Positions 26,159 to 35,673 of a DNA stretch of 64,000 nt are shown here, in pieces. A program made the translations under genes and the position numbers. The stretch's first letter is position 1. The number at the start of each line of letters is the position of its first letter. The DNA comes from Candidatus Skiveiella danica. Its GTDB lineage: Bacteria; Pseudomonadota; Gammaproteobacteria; Burkholderiales; Burkholderiaceae_C. A model generated the notes under the pieces. The model saw only the letters and a program-made list of their open reading frames with translations, had not been told where the DNA came from and made no database searches. Location: positions 62,001 through 126,000 of the forward strand of contig JADKHE010000003.1 in assembly GCA_016721925.1 (NCBI GenBank). The letters run 5' to 3'.

Positions 26159-27013
26159 TCAATTGCCCGTGTGGCCCGCAGGTGCGGCAACCGGCTCTTC
26201 GCGCCAGGCCACCGCGCCGCGGTAGGCATGCCAGCTGGCATGACCGAGCAATGGGCCGACCAGCACCAGGCCCGCACCCCAGGGCATCAGCGCGAGCAGG
26301 ACGAGCGAAGTCAGCAGCACGCCCCATAACATCATCACCCCGGTGTTCTCGAATACCACCCGGATACTCGTGATCGCCGCTGAAATGGCGTCGGTGTCTC
26401 GATCCAGAATCATGGGAATCGACACGACAGCCGTCGAATACACCAGCGCCGCGAAAACGCTGCCCACCCCGAAATAGACCGCGACGAACTCCCAGTTCTC
26501 CGGATTGAAAACCGCATTCAGAACGCCGGTGGTCGATGGCATGCCGGTATTGAAAAACACGGCGAACACCACCAGCGAGGCGCGGCCCCAGAGCAGTTCC
26601 AGCACGATCAGCACCAGGACCAGCATGCCCATGCTGCGGATATGCGAATCCCAGCAGGTGATGGAGCTGCCCAGATCGGGAACCATCCCGAGTTCCCGCC
26701 GGCGGCTCACTTCGTACAGGCCCATCGCCAGAAAAGGTCCAACCAGCAGGCAGCCTGAGGCAATGGACATCACGTATTCGGGCTTGGTCCGAAACACCAG
26801 GCCCAGCGTCAGGGCCATCAGCCAGAAGCAGATCCCGTAAAAGAGGCCAATGCCAGGGTGGGCCCGAAAATCCTGAAATCCCTGCGCCAGCCACTGAAAC
26901 GGTGCACCCATCGCCAGTGGCCGCATCAGCGCCTGCGGACCGGTGGGCGGCGGTGGGTGATAGGGTGCCGCCTCTTCAGGCTGGACATCAAGCGGCGGGG
27001 TCGGATCGGTCAT
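26159..27013 (-). CDS. DUF2189 integral membrane protein
   Basis: This 284-residue protein has a Pro-rich cytoplasmic N-terminus followed by about six or seven hydrophobic helices. The block GAPFQWLAQGFQDFRAHPGI and CLLVGPFLAMGLYEVSRR match the DUF2189 family as I know it. Function is unknown; some members neighbour cytochrome oxidase genes, but none is here. It is transcribed away from the cystathionine-lyase-like gene. Confidence 0.8.
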   Translation of the reverse strand: MTDPTPPLDVQPEEAAPYHPPPPTGPQALMRPLAMGAPFQWLAQGFQDFRAHPGIGLFYGICFWLMALTLGLVFRTKPEYVMSIASGCLLVGPFLAMGLYEVSRRRELGMVPDLGSSITCWDSHIRSMGMLVLVLIVLELLWGRASLVVFAVFFNTGMPSTTGVLNAVFNPENWEFVAVYFGVGSVFAALVYSTAVVSIPMILDRDTDAISAAITSIRVVFENTGVMMLWGVLLTSLVLLALMPWGAGLVLVGPLLGHASWHAYRGAVAWREEPVAAPAGHTGN

Positions 27014-27099
27014 GGCGGGAGACGAGGCTGGTCAGCATGGCCAGAGACTACCGGCACACCGGTTTGATGACCAGTGCGGAAAACACTGATCTGGATCAA

Positions 27100-28326
27100 T
27101 CATTCACGCAGGGCTGTCTGCCAGGCCCGCTCAAGGTCCTGGCGCAGATCGGCCACTGCCTCCAGTCCGATCGAGAACCGCACCAGCGTGCCGCGCGCCA
27201 GGTGCGCCGGCCAGTGGGGGCGCATGCTGGCCACCTCATAGGGAACCACCAGACTGATCGGCCCCCCCCAGCTGTAGCCCAGCTTGAACAGTTCCAGCGC
27301 GTCGCAGAAGGCGTCCACCTGCGCTGACGAGTACGCTGGATCCACGATCACGCTGAACAAGCCAGCAGCCAGACCCGTGGCAGGGTCTGAGGCTTGGGCG
27401 CCGCACAGGCGTTGCCAGTGCGCGTGGCCCGGCGATCGGGGCAATGCCGGATGCAGCACCTGGACAAACTGGGGCTGGCTTTCGCACCAGCGTGCCAGTT
27501 CCCGCGCTGCCTGATCCTGTGCGCGGTAGCGCAGTGCAATGCTGGGCAGCGAGCGCAGCACGGTCTCAGCGTCGTTCGCCCCCACGCCGGTGCCCAGGCG
27601 CATGTGGCTGAGCTTCAGCTTCAGGTGCAGGGCCTCGTCGCGCGTGATCACGCTGCCCATCAGGACGTCGCCGCCCCCGCTGGGGTATTTGGTCAGGGCC
27701 TGTACCGAGATATCCACGCCCAGACCGGCGTCCAGGTCGAACGGGTTGAAAGCCAGGCCGGCTCCCCAGGTGTTGTCCAGGGCCGTGGTGACGCCGCGCT
27801 CCCGGCACATGCGCACCTGCGCGCACAGGTCGGGGAACTCCATGGTCACGGAGCCAGGCGCCTCCAGCCACACCAATCGGGTCCGCGCGCTGATCTTGTC
27901 GGCCAGATCCTGCGGGTGCATCGGGTCATAGAGGCGGTGGGTGATGCCCCAGCCGGCCAGTTCGCCCTCAGCCAGCGCCTTGTTCGGGCCGTAGGCGTTG
28001 TCAGGCAACAGCACCTCATCACCCGCTTTCAGCAGCCCAAGCGACACGGTTGCAATGGCAGCCAGTCCGCTGGGCGCCAGCAGGCAATGCGCTCCGCCCT
28101 CCAGGGCGCAGAGCCGCTCCTCCAGCAGGAAGGTGGTCGGCGTGCCATGCAAACCGTAGGTGTAGCCCGCCTTGTTCTTCCAGTCGCGTGACCGCATGGC
28201 CGCTACGCTCGAAAAAATCACCGTCGACGCCTTGAAGATGCCGGGCTGAGGCGCTTCAAATCCGGCGGGCGGCTCGTAGGGATGATGAATCAGGCGGGTA
28301 ATGGGGTCGAGCTTGGACGCGGTCAT
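27100..28326 (-). CDS. metC: PLP-dependent cystathionine beta-lyase-type enzyme
   Basis: This 408-residue enzyme belongs to the Cys/Met-metabolism PLP family. TYGLHGTPTTFLLEERL and LLAPSGLAAI bind cofactor phosphate, Asp184 (TALDNTWGAG) pairs with the pyridine nitrogen, and Lys213 in ALTKYPSGGGDVLMGSV is the Schiff-base lysine. The sequence style (GLHGTPT, SWGGPISL) fits cystathionine beta-lyase, which makes homocysteine, but a gamma-lyase or related activity cannot be excluded. ATG 28326 is chosen; a longer frame to 28422 is unconserved. Confidence 0.85.
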   Translation of the reverse strand: MTASKLDPITRLIHHPYEPPAGFEAPQPGIFKASTVIFSSVAAMRSRDWKNKAGYTYGLHGTPTTFLLEERLCALEGGAHCLLAPSGLAAIATVSLGLLKAGDEVLLPDNAYGPNKALAEGELAGWGITHRLYDPMHPQDLADKISARTRLVWLEAPGSVTMEFPDLCAQVRMCRERGVTTALDNTWGAGLAFNPFDLDAGLGVDISVQALTKYPSGGGDVLMGSVITRDEALHLKLKLSHMRLGTGVGANDAETVLRSLPSIALRYRAQDQAARELARWCESQPQFVQVLHPALPRSPGHAHWQRLCGAQASDPATGLAAGLFSVIVDPAYSSAQVDAFCDALELFKLGYSWGGPISLVVPYEVASMRPHWPAHLARGTLVRFSIGLEAVADLRQDLERAWQTALRE

Positions 28327-28390
28327 GCGCGCAATGGTAGCGCCAGGACCATTCAGGGCCGAATGAACGATTGGCAGAAACCGATTGGCA

Positions 28391-28420
28391 GAAACAGAAA
28401 GCGGGAGCCTGGGCTCCCGC
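28391..28420 (-). terminator. Rho-independent terminator after the phosphoribosyltransferase gene
   Basis: Read on the minus strand, GCGGGAGCC (28420-28412) pairs with GGCTCCCGC (28409-28401) around a 2-nt loop, followed by a T-rich tail TTTCTGTTTC. It lies 33 nt after the stop at 28453 and ends the long minus-strand purA-side array. Confidence 0.75.
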
Positions 28421-28452
28421 ATTTCATGACCGTCGCGACTGTGGCCGGCGTT

Positions 28453-28977
28453 TCAGAGCTTCCATTTTTCGAGCAGCATTTCCGGCGACATGCTGTCGTA
28501 GTTCTCGAAGGGCTGGTGAATCCAGGGGTTGGTCGGAAGGAATTCCACGGAGTAGTCCGGAACGAAGGTCGACACGCCCTTCGTCCAGATCACGGCGCTG
28601 CGCAGCTCGGTGATGGGGGCATAGTTGCTCTTGAGCATTTCGAAAACCGCCTTCAAGGTGTGGCCGGTGTCAGCCAGATCATCCACCAGCAACACGCGCC
28701 CGGCGATCTCGCCCTTGGGTGTGGTGATGAAGCGCGCGATGTCCAGATGCCCTTGCACCGTGCCCGCGTCTGCACGGTAGGAGCTGGTCGACATGATGGC
28801 CAGCGGTTTGTTGAAGACGCGCGAGAGGATGTCCCCCGGACGCATGCCACCACGCGCCAGGCACAGGATGGTGTCGAACTGCCACCCGGACTGGAAAACC
28901 TTAAGTGCGAGCTTTTCGATGAGGTTGTGGTACTCGTCGTAGCTCACGTACAGGTGCTTGCCATCTTCTGTCAACAT
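28453..28977 (-). CDS. Purine phosphoribosyltransferase (type I PRTase)
   Basis: This 174-residue enzyme has the PRPP-binding motif VLLVDDLADTGHTLKAV, the hallmark of type I phosphoribosyltransferases, and an upstream CLARGGMRPGDIL loop. The length and hood fit a hypoxanthine/xanthine-guanine salvage enzyme, making a nucleotide from a free base and PRPP. It lies downstream of purA, consistent with purine metabolism. The exact base specificity is not readable. Copy B of the dispersed repeat fills its upstream gap. Confidence 0.87.
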   Translation of the reverse strand: MLTEDGKHLYVSYDEYHNLIEKLALKVFQSGWQFDTILCLARGGMRPGDILSRVFNKPLAIMSTSSYRADAGTVQGHLDIARFITTPKGEIAGRVLLVDDLADTGHTLKAVFEMLKSNYAPITELRSAVIWTKGVSTFVPDYSVEFLPTNPWIHQPFENYDSMSPEMLLEKWKL

Positions 28978-28988
28978 TTGTATTTACT

Positions 28989-29051
28989 CCTGATTTAGTA
29001 GCTAACAAAGACCCAAACACGCTGGGAAGGGGCCAGAATCATCACAAAATG
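28989..29051 (+). repeat. Short dispersed repeat, copy B
   Basis: Starts CCTGATTTAGTAGCTAACAA, then GACC, ACGCTGGG and GGCC, matching copy A (minus strand, 6349-6410) base for base in these blocks. It occupies the 84-nt gap between the purA stop and the phosphoribosyltransferase start, where any promoter for the latter would lie. Confidence 0.6.
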
Positions 29052-29061
29052 TACGGTGAAC

Positions 29062-30438
29062 TCAGTCCGGGAGGTAGGGGTGGCGCATCATGATGGTGTG
29101 ATCGCGGTCCGGGCTGGTGGAGACGATGTGGATCGGCACCCCGGTCACCTGTTCGATGCGCTGCAGGTACAGACGCGCGTTGACCGGCAGCTTGTCGTAC
29201 TGGGTGACGCCCACGGTGCTGTCGGTCCACCCCTCGATCGTTTCATACACCGGGTGGCAGCGTGCAATCTCGTCCGCACCCATGGGCAGGATGTCGATCA
29301 GCTCGCCGTCCAGTTCATAGCCGGTGCAGAGCTTGAGCTCCTTGAGTCCGTCCAGCACGTCGAGCTTGGTGATGCACAGGCCCGACAGGCCGTTGACCTG
29401 CGCACTGCGCTTGAGCAGCGCGGCGTCGAACCAGCCGCAGCGGCGGCTGCGCCCGGTGGTGACGCCCTTCTCGGCGCCCACGGTGCTCATGTGCCAGCCC
29501 GGCGTGCCTTCTTTTTCCCACTCCAGTTCGGTGGGGAACGGCCCGCCGCCAACGCGGGTGCAATAGGCCTTGGTGATGCCCAGGATGTAGTGCAGCATGC
29601 CCGGGCCCACGCCGGAGCCGGCCGCCGCATTGCCGGCCACGCAGTTGCTGGAGGTCACATAGGGGTACGTGCCGTGGTCCACGTCCAGCAAAGTGCCCTG
29701 GGCGCCTTCGAACAGCAGGTTGGCCCCGTGCAGGTTGGCTTCGTTCAGTTCGCGCGACACGTCGGCCATCATGGGCTTCAGCAGTTCGGCGTGCTTCATG
29801 GCTTCCGAATAGACCGCCTCAAACTGAACTTCACCGTCGCGAATGTAGGGCTTGAGCGCATCGGGGAACGCGAAGCTGCCCGAATGGAGGAAAGTGGTCA
29901 GCACATGGTTGTGCAGGGTAAGCAGGTCACGCAGGCGGGCGGCGAAGCGCTCCGGGTATTTCAGGTCCTGCACCCGCAGGGCGCGCCGGGCGATCTTGTC
30001 TTCGTAGGCCGGGCCGATGCCGCGGCCGGTGGTGCCGATCTTCTCGGTGCCGCCCTGCTCGCGCGCGGCTTCACGCGCCACATCCAGCGCCGCGTGAAAC
30101 GGCAGGATCAGCGGGCAGGCCTCGCTGATGCGCAGGCGCGAGCGCACTTCGACCCCGGCCTTTTCCAGCCCTTCGATTTCTTCGAACAGCTTGGCCGCCG
30201 ACAGGACCACGCCGTTGCCGATGTAGCACTTCACGCCGGGGCGCATGATGCCGCTGGGAATCAGGTGCAGCGCCGTCTTCACGCCATTGATCACCAGCGT
30301 GTGGCCGGCGTTGTGCCCGCCCTGGAAGCGCACCACGCCCTGGGCGCTCTCGGTGAGCCAGTCCACCAGCTTGCCCTTGCCCTCGTCGCCCCACTGGGTG
30401 CCGACGACCACGACGTTTCTACCTTTGGTCATGTTCAT
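29062..30438 (-). CDS. purA: Adenylosuccinate synthetase
   Basis: This 458-residue enzyme joins IMP and aspartate using GTP in AMP synthesis. The GTP-binding loop VVGTQWGDEGKGK is at the N-terminus; GGHNAGHT with the catalytic His follows, then GTTGRGIGPAYEDK and TTGRSRRCGWFD. Length is slightly above the E. coli enzyme (432). ATG 30438 is chosen; ATG 30432 two codons later is possible, and the frame extending to 30471 is not conserved. It lies 11 nt after hisZ. Confidence 0.95.
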   Translation of the reverse strand: MNMTKGRNVVVVGTQWGDEGKGKLVDWLTESAQGVVRFQGGHNAGHTLVINGVKTALHLIPSGIMRPGVKCYIGNGVVLSAAKLFEEIEGLEKAGVEVRSRLRISEACPLILPFHAALDVAREAAREQGGTEKIGTTGRGIGPAYEDKIARRALRVQDLKYPERFAARLRDLLTLHNHVLTTFLHSGSFAFPDALKPYIRDGEVQFEAVYSEAMKHAELLKPMMADVSRELNEANLHGANLLFEGAQGTLLDVDHGTYPYVTSSNCVAGNAAAGSGVGPGMLHYILGITKAYCTRVGGGPFPTELEWEKEGTPGWHMSTVGAEKGVTTGRSRRCGWFDAALLKRSAQVNGLSGLCITKLDVLDGLKELKLCTGYELDGELIDILPMGADEIARCHPVYETIEGWTDSTVGVTQYDKLPVNARLYLQRIEQVTGVPIHIVSTSPDRDHTIMMRHPYLPD

Positions 30439-30449
30439 TGCGATTGTTC

Positions 30450-31610
30450 TCAAATAGCCTGTACGACCCACTGCCCGGCAACCTCGATCAGTTCACGGTC
30501 GCAATGGAATTCATCGATTTCGCTGTCGTGGCCCGGCAGCATGCCGACCACGGTTTCTCCTCGCCCGCGCAGCGATGCAATCGCTGCGCGCAAGGTGGCA
30601 TCCTCGCCCCAGGGCGCGCGGATTGCCGCCTTCAGGGGGCGCGGTGCGGCCGCACCGACCACATTCTTGAGGTCAAGGCTGAAACCGACAGCCGGACGCG
30701 CCCGGTCGTGGTTGTGTCCGAAGACTGCGCCCACCCCGTCATAGCGGCCCCCGCGCACCAACGCGTCGCCCGCGCCGCTCGCGTAGACCGAGAAACGGGG
30801 ACCGCTGTAATAGGCATAGCCCCGCAGGTCGGCAAGATCGAAGGTGACCCGGGCGTCGCCGAGCTGGCTGGCCAACCATTTCAGGTTCGACAGCGCCTGG
30901 TCGATTCCCGGCGCGGACTTCAAGGCCACGCGGGCCTCATCAAGGACCTTCTCGTCGCCGTACAGTTGTGCCAAGGCCAGCAGGCCCTCCCGGGTCGGGG
31001 CCGGCAGACCACGGCTCAGCAAGGCCAGTTCGGTCGAGTCCTTGGTGGCCAGCGCCGCATGCAGTTCGGCCAGAACCGGCGCACTGACTGATACGCCGGC
31101 CAGCAAGGCATCAACGACGCTGGCATCGGCCAGATCGACGCTGAGCCCGGAGACCTGTGCAGCCTTGAGGCAGTCCAATGCCAGCAGGAGGATCTCCAGA
31201 TCGGCCTCGCGGCCGCTGTGCCCGTAGATCTCCGCCCCCAGTTGCAGCGGCTCGCGTGTGGCATGCGGACGGTCCGGCCGCGTGTGCAGCACCGGGCCGC
31301 AATAGCACAATCGCGCCACGCCGGCGCGGTTCAGCAGATGGGCGTCGATCCGTGCGACTTGCGGCGTGGTGTCCGCACGCACGCCCAACATCCGGCCGGA
31401 CAACTGGTCGACGAGCTTGAACGTCTGAAGATCGAGCGCCTCGCCCGTACCTGTCAGCAGCGACTCCAGATGCTCCAGCAGCGGCGGGATGACCAGTTCA
31501 TACCCATAGCTGCTGGCTGTGTCCAGCAGGCTTCGGCGAAGCTCTTCGATGTGGCGCGCCTCGGATGGCAGGACATCGGCAATGTGATCCGGCAGGACCC
31601 AGGCGGACAT
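30450..31610 (-). CDS. hisZ: ATP phosphoribosyltransferase regulatory subunit
   Basis: This 386-residue HisRS-like protein has class II synthetase motifs (RADTTPQVARIDAHLL, TREPLQLGAEIYG, YYSGPRFSVYA, RGGRYDGVG) but lacks the C-terminal anticodon-binding domain of true HisRS, the usual pattern for HisZ. It forms the octameric first enzyme of histidine synthesis with short-form HisG, which is not in the window. The true hisS lies at 38998. It sits directly upstream of purA. Confidence 0.93.
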   Translation of the reverse strand: MSAWVLPDHIADVLPSEARHIEELRRSLLDTASSYGYELVIPPLLEHLESLLTGTGEALDLQTFKLVDQLSGRMLGVRADTTPQVARIDAHLLNRAGVARLCYCGPVLHTRPDRPHATREPLQLGAEIYGHSGREADLEILLLALDCLKAAQVSGLSVDLADASVVDALLAGVSVSAPVLAELHAALATKDSTELALLSRGLPAPTREGLLALAQLYGDEKVLDEARVALKSAPGIDQALSNLKWLASQLGDARVTFDLADLRGYAYYSGPRFSVYASGAGDALVRGGRYDGVGAVFGHNHDRARPAVGFSLDLKNVVGAAAPRPLKAAIRAPWGEDATLRAAIASLRGRGETVVGMLPGHDSEIDEFHCDRELIEVAGQWVVQAI

Positions 31611-31660
31611 GTGATGAGAGGGCTGTTAAAACGTTGATTTTACTGGCCCTGAAACGCCAA

Positions 31661-31849
31661 CTAGGTCGCAAGCCACAACAAAACCAGTCCGGCAAGCACA
31701 GTACAGAGCCCGAAAAACCGGATCTGTCCGTCCTGCAGTTGCAGCAGCTGTGCAAACAGGCGCCGCCATCCGCCGGGCGACAGAAAGGGCAACAGGCCCT
31801 CGATCACAAGAACCAGGGCCAGCGCCGCCAGCAGATTGACGGAATCCAA
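31661..31849 (-). CDS. DUF2065 small membrane protein
   Basis: This 62-residue protein has two hydrophobic helices (LLAALALVLVIEGLLPFL and FGLCTVLAGLVLLWLA). Sequence and position just after hflC match the DUF2065 (YjeT-like) family, whose function is unknown. It is separated from hflC by 3 nt and therefore belongs to the hflX-hflK-hflC transcription unit. Confidence 0.88.
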   Translation of the reverse strand: MDSVNLLAALALVLVIEGLLPFLSPGGWRRLFAQLLQLQDGQIRFFGLCTVLAGLVLLWLAT

Positions 31850-31852
31850 GAT

Positions 31853-32761
31853 CTACTTCTTGCCCGCAGGGGCAGCGGGCGCCGTCGCGCCGGATCCACG
31901 CATGACCTTGAAGAACTCGGAAGACGGATCCAGGACCATGACATCGCTCTTCTTCGCGAAAGTCGCCTTGTAGGCATCCAGGCTGCGATAGAACTGGGCA
32001 AACTGCGGGTCTCGGCCGAAGGCGTCACTGAACGTGCGCGCCGCCTCGGCGTCGCCATCGCCCTTGATCTTCTGGGCTTCGCGATAGGCGTTGGCGATCG
32101 TGACCTCGCGCTGGCGATCAGCGTCAGCCCGGATCTTCTCGCCTTCGGCGGCACCGGTCGACCGCAATTCATTGGCGACCCGCTTGCGCTCGGCCTCCAT
32201 GCGGCGATAAACCGATTCGGTGATCGCGTCGACATAATCGGCGCGCGTGATCCGCACATCAACCACGTCAACGCCCCAAGGGTTGGAGCCCTTGACCACT
32301 TCGAGCACTTCCTTCTTGACTGCGGCCATCAAGGCCTCGCGCTTGTGCGACAGGATGTCCTTGACCGAACGTTTGTTGATTTCTTCCTGAAAGGCATTGC
32401 GGACCACCCGATTCAATTGGTTGGCGCCGGCGGCTTCGTCCAGACCCACGTTGCGGATGTAGGCCTGGGGGTCGGTGATGCGCCAGCGCACGTACCAGTC
32501 GATCACCATACGTTGCTTCTCCAGCGTCAGCATCGGCTCCGCATCCGCACTGTCGAGCGTCAGCAGGCGCTTGTCGATGTAAGAAACGTTCTGGAAAGGC
32601 GGCGGCAGCTTGAAGTTCAGCCCGGGTTCGGTAATGACATGCTTGATCTGACCCAGCGCGTAAACCACGCCGTACTGGCGTTGATCGACGACAAACATCA
32701 TGGAGCTCAAAAGAGCCAAGGCCACCAACAGCGACGATGCAATAAATCCAACTCGGTTCAT
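31853..32761 (-). CDS. hflC: HflC, FtsH-modulating membrane protein
   Basis: This 302-residue protein has one N-terminal helix and an SPFH/band-7 domain starting FVVDQRQYGVVYALGQI. A coiled-coil rich in Arg and Glu follows (about 185-250, ANAYREAQKIKGDGDAEAA). It forms with HflK the periplasm-facing cage that surrounds and controls FtsH; ftsH itself is at 62266. It follows hflK by 12 nt. Confidence 0.95.
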   Translation of the reverse strand: MNRVGFIASSLLVALALLSSMMFVVDQRQYGVVYALGQIKHVITEPGLNFKLPPPFQNVSYIDKRLLTLDSADAEPMLTLEKQRMVIDWYVRWRITDPQAYIRNVGLDEAAGANQLNRVVRNAFQEEINKRSVKDILSHKREALMAAVKKEVLEVVKGSNPWGVDVVDVRITRADYVDAITESVYRRMEAERKRVANELRSTGAAEGEKIRADADRQREVTIANAYREAQKIKGDGDAEAARTFSDAFGRDPQFAQFYRSLDAYKATFAKKSDVMVLDPSSEFFKVMRGSGATAPAAPAGKK

Positions 32762-32773
32762 TTCTTGATCTCC

Positions 32774-34147
32774 TCAACGGGCCTCGCGGTCACGGGTCCG
32801 AGCGGAATCCCGGGTTCGGGAATCCGCAGCCGGCGCGGGGGCCGGAGTGCCGGTTGTCGCAGGTGCTGTTGGCGCAGCCACTGAAGCGGCTGGCGCGTCG
32901 GCGGCTGCCGCCTGCTGGATGATCTTGTCCAGCGGGAGATACAGAAGATTGGAGCCCTGCCGGGAATCGACCAGGATCTTGGTCACGTTGCCATACATTT
33001 GCTGCATCGCATCCAGGTACATGCGGTCACGCGTGACCTGTGGCGCCTTCTGGTATTCGGCCAGAACCGATCGGAACCGCTGAGAATCACCCTGAGCCTG
33101 GGCCACGATCCGCGCCTTATAGGCCTCCGACTCTTCCTTGAGCCGGGAAGCGGCACCGACGGCGCGTGGCACCACGTCATTCGCGTAGGCCTGTGCCTCG
33201 TTCTTGGCACGTTCGCGCTCCTGGCCGGCCTTGATCACGTCGTCGAACGCGGCCTGGACCTGCTCGGGAGGCCGAACACCCCCCTGCTGAAGGCTGACTC
33301 CCACGACTTCTATGCCCACCTTGTAGCGATCGAGAATGATCTGCATCAGGCTGCGGACACGACCTGATATCTGGTCCCGCTCATCCGCCAGGGCGGAGTC
33401 CATGCGCATCTTCCCCACAACCTCGCGAACCGCCGTTTCGGCCGCCTGAACGACAGCCTCGGTCGGGTTTTTGCTCTCGAAAAGAAAGGCTCGCGCGTCG
33501 TTGAGGCGATACTGGACGGCGAACTTGATCTCGACGATGTTCTCATCCTCCGTCAGCATCGCCGATTCACGCAAGCCGGTGGCCTTGATCACGTTGTCGC
33601 GGCCCACGTCGACGGATCGGATCTGGGTGACGAAGACCAGTTCGTGACGCTGGATGGGATACGGAAGGCGCCAGTTGAAACCGGCCCCGACGGTACTCTT
33701 GTACTTGCCGAACTGGGTGATGACGGCCTGCTGGCCTTCCTGGACGATGAAGAAGCCTGTTCCGAGCCAGATCAGCAGGGCCACCCCGGCGATCAGGCCC
33801 ACGCCAAGACCGGCATTTTTCATGTCCGGTGGCTGGAATCCGCCCGTGGAGCCACCCCCATCGCGTCGGCCACCACCCCGCGAGCCACCGAACAGGTTGC
33901 CGAGCTTTCGATTGAAATCACGCCACAACTCATCCAGGTCCGGGGGGCCCTGATTGGGGCCGCCTTGTCCCCGCCCGTTCGACGAGGGTGGCAGCGGCGG
34001 CTCTTTCCCTGGCCGTGCCTCCTCGGGCTTGTCGCCGTCCGACCCGGATTCGCCGCCCCGCCCCCAACGCGGGTCGTTCAGATTGAACATGCCACGGATG
34101 CGCCGTGCGAGTCCGGCGCCCTTGAGCGCGGGTAAATTGAAAGTCAT
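32774..34147 (-). CDS. hflK: HflK, FtsH-modulating membrane protein
   Basis: This 457-residue protein has a Gly/Pro/Asp-rich cytoplasmic N-terminus (about 20-110), one membrane helix (about 115-135), an SPFH domain starting VQEGQQAVITQFGKY, a coiled-coil, and an Ala/Pro-rich, then Arg-rich tail. MFNLNDPRWGRGGE, conserved in HflK, begins at about residue 20; the upstream ATG 34147 is chosen but an internal start at that Met is possible. Partner of HflC. A longer frame to 34558 lies inside hflX. Confidence 0.93.
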   Translation of the reverse strand: MTFNLPALKGAGLARRIRGMFNLNDPRWGRGGESGSDGDKPEEARPGKEPPLPPSSNGRGQGGPNQGPPDLDELWRDFNRKLGNLFGGSRGGGRRDGGGSTGGFQPPDMKNAGLGVGLIAGVALLIWLGTGFFIVQEGQQAVITQFGKYKSTVGAGFNWRLPYPIQRHELVFVTQIRSVDVGRDNVIKATGLRESAMLTEDENIVEIKFAVQYRLNDARAFLFESKNPTEAVVQAAETAVREVVGKMRMDSALADERDQISGRVRSLMQIILDRYKVGIEVVGVSLQQGGVRPPEQVQAAFDDVIKAGQERERAKNEAQAYANDVVPRAVGAASRLKEESEAYKARIVAQAQGDSQRFRSVLAEYQKAPQVTRDRMYLDAMQQMYGNVTKILVDSRQGSNLLYLPLDKIIQQAAAADAPAASVAAPTAPATTGTPAPAPAADSRTRDSARTRDREAR

Positions 34148-34187
34148 TCGCTTGCCTAACCTTGTCTGAGGTCTCGATTGTGCCCAA

Positions 34188-35366
34188 TCAGGCGCTGCCT
34201 TCGTCAGACTCGTCCGGGTAATCCGGGGCGAGCTGTCCGGGCATTGCGCTTTGCGCCCGGTTCGCAAGCAGCGTGCGCAGTTGCGAGAGGCCCTCCCCGC
34301 TGCGCGCACTGACAAAGACCCGTGGAACCGAAACGCCATCCACGTCGAAGTGGTCAACCTGTTGCAAGGGGCGCTGCTCCGACGGGAGCGCGTCAACTTT
34401 GTTGAAAACGAGCACCTGCGGCACCCCGTCAGCACCGATCTCTCGAAGCACGCGCTGTACTTCGGCCATCTGCTCCGGGAAACCAGGATTCGACGCGTCG
34501 ACCACGTGGAGCAGCAGATCTGCGTCAACCGCTTCCTGCAAGGTTGCCTGAAACGCATCGATCAACCCGTGTGGCAGATCCCGGATAAAGCCTACCGTAT
34601 CCGACAGGGAGACCGAACGCCCCGCTTCGCCCAGGTACAACTGCCGTGTGGTGGTGTCCAGCGTCGCGAACAATTGGTCCGCAGCATAAGCGCGAGCCTT
34701 GACGAGCGCATTGAAAAGTGTGGACTTGCCGGCATTCGTGTAGCCCACCAGTGAGATGGAAAAGCTGTCGCGGCGGGCCCGCTGACGACGCTGGGTCCGG
34801 CGCTGACGTTTGACCTTTTCAAGCCGCTCGCGGATGCGCTTGATGGCCTCGCTGATCATCCGGCGGTCCAGCTCGATCTGCGTTTCACCGGGACCACCGC
34901 GCGTGCCAATGCCCCCGCGCTGGCGCTCCAGGTGCGACCACCGCCGCACCAGTCGCGTGCTTACGTATTGCATGCGGGCCAGTTCCACCTGCAGCTTGCC
35001 TTCATGGCTGCGGGCCCTTTGGGCAAATATTTCGAGAATCAGAAGTGTCCGCTCGTTGACCGGCAAACCGATATGGCGTTCGAGATTGCGTTGTTGCGCC
35101 GGGCTCAAGGACTGATCAAACAAGATTTCCTGTGCACCGTGCTGCTCAGCCAGCCATTTGATCTCGTCTGCCTTCCCGCTGCCTACAAACAATGCGGCGT
35201 CGGGTGCCTTCCTCTTGCAGGTCAGGCGCGCAACCGGGGTGAGCCCGGCGGTCTGCGCCAGCAGACCCAACTCCTGAAGTTCGGAATCAAAATGCGGCAA
35301 ACCAAAATCCACACCCACCAGTACGGCGCGCGCGGTTGGCGGGATGGCGGGATCAGCCAGACTCAA
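34188..35366 (-). CDS. hflX: Ribosome-associated GTPase HflX
   Basis: This 392-residue GTPase has the HflX N-terminal domain, the glycine-rich linker RGGIGTRGGPGETQIELDRR, and a G domain with VGYTNAGKSTLFNAL (G1), SDTVGFIRDLP (G3) and VFNKVD (G4). HflX splits stalled or stressed ribosomes. It lies between hfq and hflK in the order conserved across proteobacteria. Confidence 0.95.
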   Translation of the reverse strand: MSLADPAIPPTARAVLVGVDFGLPHFDSELQELGLLAQTAGLTPVARLTCKRKAPDAALFVGSGKADEIKWLAEQHGAQEILFDQSLSPAQQRNLERHIGLPVNERTLLILEIFAQRARSHEGKLQVELARMQYVSTRLVRRWSHLERQRGGIGTRGGPGETQIELDRRMISEAIKRIRERLEKVKRQRRTQRRQRARRDSFSISLVGYTNAGKSTLFNALVKARAYAADQLFATLDTTTRQLYLGEAGRSVSLSDTVGFIRDLPHGLIDAFQATLQEAVDADLLLHVVDASNPGFPEQMAEVQRVLREIGADGVPQVLVFNKVDALPSEQRPLQQVDHFDVDGVSVPRVFVSARSGEGLSQLRTLLANRAQSAMPGQLAPDYPDESDEGSA

Positions 35367-35424
35367 TTCGGCAGCTGTTCTGAGGATTTCAGGGCCTCAC
35401 GACGGGCGCGTGGGCACAGGACAA

Positions 35425-35673
35425 TCAGCTTGCGGCAGGCTCGCCACCTTCGTTCGCAGCAATCGTGACCGGGCGCCCCGGAACGATCGTTGAAATCGCG
35501 TGCTTGTAGACCATCTGGGTGACCGTGTTCCTCAGAAGCACCACATACTGGTCGAACGATTCGATCTGCCCCTGGAGCTTGATGCCATTGACCAGGTAGA
35601 TCGAAACCGGCACATGTTCCCGGCGCAAGGCGTTGAGGAAGGGGTCTTGCAAGAGTTGCCCTTTGTTGCTCAC
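35425..35673 (-). CDS. hfq: RNA chaperone Hfq
   Basis: This 82-residue Sm-like protein has Sm1 in HVPVSIYLVNGIKLQGQIESF and Sm2 in YKHAISTIVPGR. It forms the hexamer that pairs small RNAs with mRNAs. The start is GTG 35673 (reading VSNKGQLLQDP): GGAG lies 6 nt upstream and the sequence then matches the conserved Burkholderiales N-terminus. A TTG 18 nt further upstream overlaps the ribosome-binding site and is rejected. The 112-nt gap to der probably holds its own promoter. Confidence 0.96.
   Translation of the reverse strand: MSNKGQLLQDPFLNALRREHVPVSIYLVNGIKLQGQIESFDQYVVLLRNTVTQMVYKHAISTIVPGRPVTIAANEGGEPAAS

Noticed and set aside
31565..32884. Long plus-strand frame over hflC and neighbouring genes, and similar ones over mnmH, folP and SulP
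   Set aside because: Antisense shadows of strongly conserved genes, with no start signals or domain features.
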